Below, piece after piece: positions 12,216 to 18,213 of a DNA stretch of 23,551 nucleotides (the first letter of the stretch is position 1; the number at the start of each line of letters is the position of its first letter). The stretch lies in the IMG/VR virus record IMGVR_UViG_3300050821_006219, positions 1 through 23,551 of that record. One strand, given 5' to 3'. Made by a program: the position numbers and the translations under genes. The notes below the pieces were generated by a model. That model did no database searches and had not been told where the DNA came from. It saw only the letters and a program-made list of their open reading frames with translations. Source of the stretch: a virus.

Positions 12216-13814
12216 TCACAGCCTCAGGTTTTGCAGGGGCTTCACATCGTAGTTGTTGGCGCGTGCGATCTTGATCAGGATTTGCCGCTCCTTTTCGGGG
12301 TCCTGCGCCGCCTTCATCTTCGCCGTCGCCTGGGCGATGTCGTCATTGCTCATCGGCATGGTCTTTTTGCCGAAGGGGTACATCGAGCCGCCCGGCAGGT
12401 AGGCGTCATTGATCAGCGGCTTGGTGTAGTCGGGCGCGTTCTCCGCTTCGCCCGCCGCGCCGTAGCCGTTGCCGAGCGCCTGATCAGCGGAGGTGATTGT
12501 CGTCTTGACGCCGTCGAGGTACCTGTCAAACCCCTTCCTGAGGTTTGTCATGTCATTTAGACCGGCGTTGAGTTCGGACACGTCGGATTGGCCGCGCCTC
12601 GGAGCGCGCTGGCCGAGCGTGCCGTACAGCGATTTCGGATCGGTCGTGGCCCTGACCTCGTCGAGGACAGCCTTCTCTTCCGGGGACAGCGCCGCGCCCA
12701 ACGCCTGCGTCGTTAGATCCTTCGGATCGGCTGAGAGATAGGCCTGCGCGCCCGGCTTCGATAGGGCGCTCTTGAGCAGCGCCTGCTTGGCCTGATCGTA
12801 GTCATCGGGATTGTTGGGATTGCCGCCGGGCTTGAGGCCGATGATGTTGCCGAGGTGGCCGCGCAGCTCGGTGATGTTCTGCTCGTAGCCCTTGTGGAGC
12901 TTGTCGCGCGCGTCCTCCTGATCCTTGACCATCTCGCCCTGCTTGGCTTTCCAGAGCCCGTAGGAGGAGGGGTTGTTGTCGCCCCACGGGTACGGCTCGC
13001 CGGGATGGTCGCGATCCCACATGATGCGATCCGTTTGCCAGCTCTTGGTCGTGGCGTCGCCGCCGCCAGCGCCGCCAGAGATGATGAACGGCAGGTAGTT
13101 GCGCTGCCAATCCTGTTCGGCGGCCTCTGGCGTCTGGCCCTGCGCGACGGCTCCCTTGATGAACATGTCGTGTTTCGCCTGGATGTCGCGCGTCTCGGTC
13201 GTCGGCTCCGACGCCTTGACGAGATCAGGGCCGCGACCGGCCATGATCTCCGCGCGCACGGTCCCCTCGTCCATGTTGAGCTTCTGCGCGATCTGAGGCG
13301 CCTGGGCGAGCAACTGCTGCTGCGCCGCCATCTGGTTCTGGGTGTTGTAGAGGCTCATCAGGTTGCCAACCGTCTGGCCCGCATCCTGGCCGCCGCCGGT
13401 CAGGGACTGCATGATGGCTTGGCGCATGCTGGGCGGCGAGTGGTTCGCGGCGATCAGCGCCAAGCCGCTATTAAACCCCTGCATCGCCTGATCGCGCTGC
13501 TGCATCTGCATGTAGAGGCTCATCAGGTTCGGCGGATTGGCGAGCGTCTGGTAGCTCGCCGACATGTCGGGCGACGACTGCAGCACAGTCGGCTGCGGCT
13601 GCGAGCCGGGAGGCGCGGGTTGTCCTGGCGCTGGGTTCGGCGCGTTGGGATCGGCGGCAGCGGGTCCAGCAGGCGCAGGGGGGCTCGCGCTTGGAGGACC
13701 CGCGCCTTGCGGAGGCGCTCCTTGGGGCTGCTGCCCAGAGAGCATCGCCGCGAGCTGCCGAGACGGATCGGGCTGGCCAGATAATGCCCACAATAAATTT
13801 GCTATACCGGCCAC
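12216..13814 (-). CDS. Large low-complexity probable ejection/virion protein
   Basis: This encodes 532 residues from GTG at 13814 with AAGGGA eight bases upstream. Residues 20-85 are Pro/Ala/Gln-rich. Residues about 90-190 are Gln- and Met-rich and helical (SLYMQMQQRDQAM, NQMAAQQQLLAQAPQIAQKL). Then comes a mixed charged body with a possible coiled coil (MVKDQEDARDKLHKGYEQNI). The C-terminal part repeats helical blocks (LSPEEKAVLDEVRATTDPKS). No enzyme motif is visible. Length, composition and order in the operon resemble podovirus internal/ejection proteins, but this is inference from context. Upstream (13815-13968) lie array 5 and a hairpin, so expression may be set apart from earlier late genes. 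Confidence 0.65.
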   Translation of the reverse strand: MAGIANLLWALSGQPDPSRQLAAMLSGQQPQGAPPQGAGPPSASPPAPAGPAAADPNAPNPAPGQPAPPGSQPQPTVLQSSPDMSASYQTLANPPNLMSLYMQMQQRDQAMQGFNSGLALIAANHSPPSMRQAIMQSLTGGGQDAGQTVGNLMSLYNTQNQMAAQQQLLAQAPQIAQKLNMDEGTVRAEIMAGRGPDLVKASEPTTETRDIQAKHDMFIKGAVAQGQTPEAAEQDWQRNYLPFIISGGAGGGDATTKSWQTDRIMWDRDHPGEPYPWGDNNPSSYGLWKAKQGEMVKDQEDARDKLHKGYEQNITELRGHLGNIIGLKPGGNPNNPDDYDQAKQALLKSALSKPGAQAYLSADPKDLTTQALGAALSPEEKAVLDEVRATTDPKSLYGTLGQRAPRRGQSDVSELNAGLNDMTNLRKGFDRYLDGVKTTITSADQALGNGYGAAGEAENAPDYTKPLINDAYLPGGSMYPFGKKTMPMSNDDIAQATAKMKAAQDPEKERQILIKIARANNYDVKPLQNLRL

Positions 13815-13850
13815 GTTCTTTATCCCTTAAGGTTGGCCCGCCGGTAACAC

Positions 13851-13946
13851 GGCAATGGCATGGCGGTGCTCGGCGGTGCGAGGCCCAGCAGTGCAGAGCG
13901 GGGCAAGGCAGCGCAGGGCTTGGCGCGGCAAGCCAAGGGAGGGCCG
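13851..13946 (+). repeat. Pentanucleotide array 5 (GGCNN, 18 phased units)
   Basis: After GGCAA at 13851 and one extra T, units from 13857 (GGCAT, GGCGG, TGCTC, GGCGG, TGCGA, GGCCC, AGCAG, TGCAG and on to GGCAA, GCCAA, GGGAG, GGCCG) keep phase to 13946. The G-rich strand is plus, opposite to the late genes. The last two units merge into the left arm of the hairpin at 13939-13967. The array fills most of the gap between stop 13969 and start 13814. Confidence 0.8.
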
Positions 13947-13967
13947 AGCCCGCAAGGTTCGGCCCTC
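13939..13967. terminator. Terminator-like hairpin joined to array 5
   Basis: GAGGGCCGA (13939-13947) and TCGGCCCTC (13959-13967) are perfect inverse arms around an 11-base loop. The hairpin starts one base after the reverse stop codon (13969-13971). No T-run follows on the reverse strand. It may attenuate late transcription or protect the 3' end of the upstream message. A hairpin in the same arrangement with an array is found at 17874-17893. Confidence 0.55.
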
Positions 13968-13968
13968 T

Positions 13969-14643
13969 TCATTGTTGCGGCCGGTTCTGGATGCCGCGCA
14001 AGGCGTTCAAAAAGTTTGCGTTCATTCCTTGCCCTGCGCCCGCCTGCTGCAGGAAGGCGTTATTCACACCGCCAGACGGTTGATAGCCGGTGACCTGCGG
14101 CACGGTCGCGCCCTGCGTCTGCACGCGGCCGGGGTTGGCCAAGGCGTTGATCGCGGCCTGCCAGTTGTTGGGCGGCCCGCTCGCCTGCTGCTGCGGCGCG
14201 GCCTGCTGCTGCATGCCCGCCGCCTGCCCCGGCATCTGCCCAGGCTGGGCGAATTGCTGGTTACGATACAGCTCCTGCGCCTGCGGGCTCATCATGCCGC
14301 CCCAGTTGGCCATGCCGAAGGCTTGGTTGCCAGACGGGTTGAGCGGGGACCGTCCCGCAAGCTGGCTCGGCTGCAAGCCGTATGTTTGGGGCGCGGCGGC
14401 GGGCGCGGCGGGCGTCGTGTTGATGCTCATGCCGCCGGGGTTGGCTTGCTGCCATTGCTGGAACGACTGGATCGGCTGGCCGGTCGCGGCGTTGACCGGC
14501 CCTCCCGCTCCCGTGTTGTAGGTCGGCGGCCAGGGCAGCGCGGCGTTGTTGTAGTTGGAGAACTGGTTCGACTTCTGCGTGGGGTCGAACATGGTCGGAT
14601 CGACCATCCACATGTCGGTGAGCTGGGCCATATTCTGAGCCAT
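13969..14643 (-). CDS. Gln/Pro/Asn-rich probable virion protein
   Basis: This encodes 224 residues from the ATG at 14643, with GGGAG six bases upstream; GTG at 14646 is one codon earlier. The sequence opens MAQNMAQLTDMWMVDPTMFD and is then rich in Gln, Pro, Asn, Ala and Gly (MQQQAAPQQQASGPPNN, QPGQMPGQAAG), with a helical end (NNAFLQQAGAGQGMNANFLN). No domain is recognisable. It lies between the virion hydrolase and the 532-residue protein and shares their composition, so a structural or ejection role is inferred. The stop is followed at once by a hairpin and array 5. Confidence 0.6.
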   Translation of the reverse strand: MAQNMAQLTDMWMVDPTMFDPTQKSNQFSNYNNAALPWPPTYNTGAGGPVNAATGQPIQSFQQWQQANPGGMSINTTPAAPAAAPQTYGLQPSQLAGRSPLNPSGNQAFGMANWGGMMSPQAQELYRNQQFAQPGQMPGQAAGMQQQAAPQQQASGPPNNWQAAINALANPGRVQTQGATVPQVTGYQPSGGVNNAFLQQAGAGQGMNANFLNALRGIQNRPQQ

Positions 14644-14654
14644 CACATGCTCCC

Positions 14655-15983
14655 TTACTGTCGAGCGTACATGTCATAGGGCGAAAGCGAGCCGCTCATC
14701 AGCGCCATCTGCAATTGGCCGGGCGAGTTGAGCGTCGTCCCCGGCATCGCGGGCATGCCGGTCGCTTGGCCGGGCGCCATCGGCTGGATCGTCGACTGGA
14801 TCGTCGAGGGGACGACAGGCTGGACGCCGCCGCCGCCGAACGCGGCCAGCGTCGGCTGCATCATGTAGCCCTGCTGGGCGAGCGCGTTCTCCGCCGCTCT
14901 GGCGCCGAACGTGTTCTGGCCGCCCGCCCCCATCATCATCGGGCCGCCCATCGCCCGCGCGGGGGGAGCCTGCATGAGCTGCATCGGCTGCGGCTCGTCG
15001 GCCTGACCGCCGTCCCCGCCCGCGCCCTTGCCCCCCGGCGTCAGCGGCTTCAATGCGCTCGCCAATTGGCCCGCCAAGCCCCCTGATGGCGCTGCGGGCT
15101 GTCCTGGGGCGGCAGGAGCCGCAGGGCCGCCAGCGGGCGTCGTAGAGGCTGCTGGAGGGTTTATGGCGTTCGACTGGATCACGCCGAGGGGCTGGGACGT
15201 GTCGATGCCTGGATATTTGGCCAGGACCGCGTTGACGGTCGACGACGCCCAGCGGTTGAGCGGGATCTGGTTCGCCACCGCGATCTGCACGTCGCGAGGC
15301 GCGCTGTCGGGCGTGGGGTACTTCTTGAGGTCGACGCCCGCCTTGGGAGCGAAGTCGGTCCACGTGCCGGTCGTGATCTGGGCGTTGCCCTGCGCCTGCC
15401 CGCTCGATGTCGTCTGGCGGGTGTTGTTGATGTTGCGGTCGCCGCTCTCGGCATTGAGGACGATGTCCAGCGGGCTCGAGTTGAGCGAAGTCCCCGGCGT
15501 CGTCGAGGCGACGCGCGTCGGCGCAGCCGTCGGGCCGGTGTAGGCGATGGCGCCGGTCGCGGGCGCGGGCTGGCTCTGAGGCCGCCAGTTGGCGAGATGG
15601 TACTCGTTGATGTCGCTGGCGAGGTCGCCGCCCAGTTGGATGTGGCCCTTGTCGCTCATGCCGATCCCGCTCAGGCCGTAGGTCGGGGCCATGGCCTGGA
15701 GGCGCGCATAGTCGTTTGGGTTCGTGAGATTGAAATCGGCGGCGAGGCCGTAGTTGTGGAACGAGCGCCACGGCGCTGCGACGACGGAAGGCGCTTCGAC
15801 GTTCGGGTAAGGCAGCGGTTGCCCGGCGACCTTCGCCTGATGATTGGCGTACATCTGCCCCTGGTACTCAGGCGAGCGATAGCCTGAGACGAGACTGTTC
15901 CCGATGCCCTCCTTGTTCAGCGCCTCGCGGAGCTGGCCGAGCCTTAACGAGAATATTGGATTGAGGTCGCTGAAGTCAGCCAC
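14655..15983 (-). CDS. Virion peptidoglycan hydrolase: M15 peptidase plus transglycosylase
   Basis: This encodes 442 residues. I chose GTG at 15983 (VADFSDLNPIF) because GGGAGG lies six bases upstream and the longer frame to 16121 only shadows the previous gene. Residues about 12-118 match M15-type D,D-carboxypeptidase/endopeptidases: LVSGYRSPEYQ, SFHNYGLAADFNL with zinc ligands His76 and Asp83, and KGHIQLGG with His114. Residues about 171-255 match phage lytic transglycosylase domains: LDIVLNAESGDRNINNTRQT with Glu179 as probable catalytic acid, SSGQAQGNAQITTGTWTDFA, then IPLNRWASSTVNAVL. Residues after 275 are Ala/Pro/Gly/Met-rich. Two bond specificities in one virion protein would open the cell wall during DNA ejection. 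It overlaps the previous gene by 8 bp. Confidence 0.8.
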   Translation of the reverse strand: MADFSDLNPIFSLRLGQLREALNKEGIGNSLVSGYRSPEYQGQMYANHQAKVAGQPLPYPNVEAPSVVAAPWRSFHNYGLAADFNLTNPNDYARLQAMAPTYGLSGIGMSDKGHIQLGGDLASDINEYHLANWRPQSQPAPATGAIAYTGPTAAPTRVASTTPGTSLNSSPLDIVLNAESGDRNINNTRQTTSSGQAQGNAQITTGTWTDFAPKAGVDLKKYPTPDSAPRDVQIAVANQIPLNRWASSTVNAVLAKYPGIDTSQPLGVIQSNAINPPAASTTPAGGPAAPAAPGQPAAPSGGLAGQLASALKPLTPGGKGAGGDGGQADEPQPMQLMQAPPARAMGGPMMMGAGGQNTFGARAAENALAQQGYMMQPTLAAFGGGGVQPVVPSTIQSTIQPMAPGQATGMPAMPGTTLNSPGQLQMALMSGSLSPYDMYARQ

Positions 15984-17427
15984 GCAGGCCTCCCGCGACG
16001 CGCGGCATGGGCATCTGAGGCCGCATGCGCTGCGGTCGCATGTTCGCGCCGAGCGCGCCGTTGAGCCCCATCGGCTGCGGCGGCGCGAGCGCCCCCGGCA
16101 CCCGCGTGGCGAATGCGCCATTGGCGCCCGGCATGCGCTTCGGCCGGATCGCAGGCCCGTTGTCGTTCGCGGGCATCGCGCCCATCGGCGGCCCGGCTTG
16201 ATTGAGCGCGTTCATGTTGACGGTATGCAGCGCCTGCCCGGTGGGCGCATGCACGCCCACCGTCTGGACCGCGTGCGGCGCGACCTGCATCGCGTCCTCG
16301 GCCATCGGCCCGGTGACCTTGGGGAAGCTCTTCGGATCGCCCTTATAGCGATAGCTGTAGAGCGGCAGGCCCGTCGCCGGATGGGTCCCAACCTTGGTGA
16401 TGTCGGTCTTGAGATGCCGGTCTGAGCCGCCGCCGAACAAGGCCGCCAACCCGGTCAACGCGCTTGTGCCGCCAGCCGGTGCGGAGGCCAGACTGCCGAG
16501 CGACTGCAAGCCGCCCGTGATATCGGCCATGAGCGACGGGGTCGTCGTCTGTTGCGTCTGCCCGGTCTGCGAGCCCATGGTCGTCGAGCCGTAGGGCGTC
16601 ATGCCGAGCGCCGATTGCAGGACGCCGAGCTGCTGGCCGGGATAGGCGTTCGCCTGATTGAACTGGTTCATCTGCGCCTGGATCTGGTTTTGCGCCTGCT
16701 GCTGCTGCTGCGCGCCAGCGGTGCTTTCCTCCAAGAATTGCTGGCGCTGGTTCTGTTGCGCCTGCGAGCCGAGCGAGCCGAGCCCGCCCGCCGCCTGGAT
16801 CAGCGAATTGATGTTGGCTTGGTTGGCGTTCTGGTTGCCCTGCGCCGCCTGGAGGTTGCGGCTGATGTCGCCGGTCGCCGCCGCCTGCGCCTGCTGGAAG
16901 TTGGCTTGGTTCAACTGGCTCGCCATTTGGCCGATGTTGAGCGCGCCCTGCGCTTGCGCCACGCCCTGCTGCACGCCCTGCCGCGAGCCGCCGAAGGCGT
17001 TCGCGCTGTTCGCCTGATTGGCCTGCTGGTTCTGGGCGAGCGCGTTCTGCTGCTGCATCAGCGGCAGCGTCGCGTTGATGACGCTCTGCGTGTACGGGTT
17101 CATGTAAGGCTGCAGGTTGGTGTTCGAGAGCTGCTGCGCGTTGACCTGCGTCGCGGGCGTCCCGGCCGCCGTGAGATAGCCAGCCTGCGCGGCGTTGTAC
17201 TGATCGGCGCCCGCGCCGCCGCTGGTCGCCGCCAAGTTCCAGGCTTGCTGGGTTTGCGGGCCGATGTCAGCGACCTGCTGTCCGCTGAACTGGGTCAAGG
17301 GCCTCATGGCGATATTTTCCGCGAGCGCATAGTTCTGCTGCGCGGCTTGATTGACCCACGGCGGCAACTGCGTCTGGCTGATGTTCTGCTGCTGCGAGGA
17401 AGTGTCGGTCGAGCCGGAACTGCCCAT
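15976..17427 (-). CDS. Gln-rich virion protein with S74-type chaperone domain
   Basis: This encodes 483 residues. The start region QTQLPPWVNQAAQQNYALAE, then YMNPYTQSVINATLPLMQQQ and AFGGSRQGVQQGVAQAQGAL, are signatures I know from podovirus virion proteins. Residues about 130-270 are extremely Gln/Asn/Ala-rich. At about 335-410 lies an S74-like intramolecular chaperone: SDRHLKTDITKVGTHPATGL, PLYSYRYKGD, GPMAEDAMQVAPHAV. S74 domains normally end a fibre, help it trimerise and cut themselves off before a Ser. Here about 75 Met/Pro/Arg-rich residues follow. ATG at 17427 lies one base after the upstream stop. Confidence 0.75.
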   Translation of the reverse strand: MGSSGSTDTSSQQQNISQTQLPPWVNQAAQQNYALAENIAMRPLTQFSGQQVADIGPQTQQAWNLAATSGGAGADQYNAAQAGYLTAAGTPATQVNAQQLSNTNLQPYMNPYTQSVINATLPLMQQQNALAQNQQANQANSANAFGGSRQGVQQGVAQAQGALNIGQMASQLNQANFQQAQAAATGDISRNLQAAQGNQNANQANINSLIQAAGGLGSLGSQAQQNQRQQFLEESTAGAQQQQQAQNQIQAQMNQFNQANAYPGQQLGVLQSALGMTPYGSTTMGSQTGQTQQTTTPSLMADITGGLQSLGSLASAPAGGTSALTGLAALFGGGSDRHLKTDITKVGTHPATGLPLYSYRYKGDPKSFPKVTGPMAEDAMQVAPHAVQTVGVHAPTGQALHTVNMNALNQAGPPMGAMPANDNGPAIRPKRMPGANGAFATRVPGALAPPQPMGLNGALGANMRPQRMRPQMPMPRVAGGLRG

Positions 17428-17428
17428 T

Positions 17429-17914
17429 TCAGAGTTCCTTCACGTAGAGATGGTTCGTCGACTTCAGCCGCCAGCCGAAGCGGCGGAAGCTTCCTTCGCG
17501 CAGCCAGCCGAGCCGCCCATAAGTCGAAAGCAACCCAGCGTTGACCTCGTCAGCGTAGGCCAGAATTTTGGCGTGTAGGGCGTCCACATCGGCGAGATCG
17601 CCTACATAGGCGACCAGCTCTAACTGCCGCGCCCGTGGAAAGTCGGCGACCTTCGTGATCGCCCAACTGTTGCCTTCGACGAACGACTGCATGCGCCCTT
17701 CGGCTATCGCGATCAAAATGTCCGACAAGAGGTACGTTCCGCCCATCCTGTCGAGTAGACGGCTCAATTTTCGATGGTAGGATGCAGCGTCGTCACGGTA
17801 CGGCAAGGCATGGCTCGGCATGCCTGGGCTAGGCAGGGCTGGGTCTTGCTTGGCGCGGCTTGGCAGAGCAAGGGGGGCGGCTTCGGCCGCCCCAACCGTT
17901 TCAAAGTCTGTCAT
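17429..17914 (-). CDS. Small GNAT-like phage protein with array-encoded N-terminal segment
   Basis: This encodes 161 residues from an ATG that overlaps the previous stop (ATGA). The conserved part starts near residue 45. It includes LLSDILIAIAEGRMQSFVEG, SWAITKVADFPRARQLELVA, YVGDLADVDALHAKILAYAD and GRLGWLREGSFRRFGWRLKS, a pattern I recognise from podovirus proteins encoded near the tail hub that look like shortened GNAT acetyltransferases. Enzyme activity is unproven. Residues 13-40 (APLALPSRAKQDPALPSPGM and on) are read from array 6, plus a hairpin just upstream at residues 8-14. Either the array expanded inside the gene, or true translation starts lower down, for instance at Met57 (17746), which lacks a good ribosome site. 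Confidence 0.65.
   Translation of the reverse strand: MTDFETVGAAEAAPLALPSRAKQDPALPSPGMPSHALPYRDDAASYHRKLSRLLDRMGGTYLLSDILIAIAEGRMQSFVEGNSWAITKVADFPRARQLELVAYVGDLADVDALHAKILAYADEVNAGLLSTYGRLGWLREGSFRRFGWRLKSTNHLYVKEL
17797..17876 (+). repeat. Pentanucleotide array 6 (GGCNN, 16 units)
   Basis: Sixteen phased 5-mers (80 bp) run GGTAC, GGCAA, GGCAT, GGCTC, GGCAT, GCCTG, GGCTA, GGCAG, GGCTG, GGTCT, TGCTT, GGCGC, GGCTT, GGCAG, AGCAA, GGGGG with no indel. The G-rich strand is plus, opposite to the gene that contains it. The final unit enters the left arm of the hairpin at 17874-17893. Confidence 0.85.
17874..17893. terminator. GC hairpin with TTCG loop joined to array 6
   Basis: GGGGCGGC (17874-17881) and GCCGCCCC (17886-17893) pair perfectly around TTCG with C-G closure, an unusually stable tetraloop on the plus strand (CGAA on the reverse strand). 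It lies 17 bases after the reverse stop at 17911 and inside the start of the 17914 gene. It could reduce transcription or translation of downstream late genes. No T-run follows on the reverse strand. Confidence 0.5.
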
Positions 17915-18213
17915 GGCTGGCCGCTCCCGGCGGGAACGAACGTCATCACGACTGTCGGCCCTGTCGGCGGCGAACCAGCCGTCGCCTTGATTGTCAGCAT
18001 GTAGACCGCGTTCGGCAGCGGGGCGCCCGTCGCATCATGGGCCTGCAACAGGACGCCCGGCAGCGCCTGATGCGCGGAGAGCTTGTCACGGAAGCCATTG
18101 CGGCACCACAGTGCGAAGGTGCGCAGATAATTGGTCATGGTCGCGCTCACATCCGGCATCGACGGCAGATCCGGCGGCGGCTGCTCGGTGGGGGCGGTGG
18201 GTTGAGACGCCAT
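17911..18213 (-). CDS. Small conserved phage virion-region protein
   Basis: This encodes 100 residues. A Pro-rich start (QPTAPTEQPPPDLPSMPDVS) leads to a conserved block, MTNYLRTFALWCRNGFRDKL, SAHQALPGVLLQAHDATGAP, then LPNAVYMLTIKATAGSPPTG. I recognise this block from other podoviruses, where such genes lie right after the gp10-like hub gene. Its role is unknown; it may be a minor tail component. The ATG overlaps the hub stop (TGATG), and its own stop overlaps the next ATG (ATGA), so it is tightly coupled on both sides. Confidence 0.65.
   Translation of the reverse strand: MASQPTAPTEQPPPDLPSMPDVSATMTNYLRTFALWCRNGFRDKLSAHQALPGVLLQAHDATGAPLPNAVYMLTIKATAGSPPTGPTVVMTFVPAGSGQP

Noticed and set aside
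12855-13784. 309-codon forward frame
   Set aside because: Antisense shadow of the 532-residue late protein, with Arg/Leu/Gly-biased composition.
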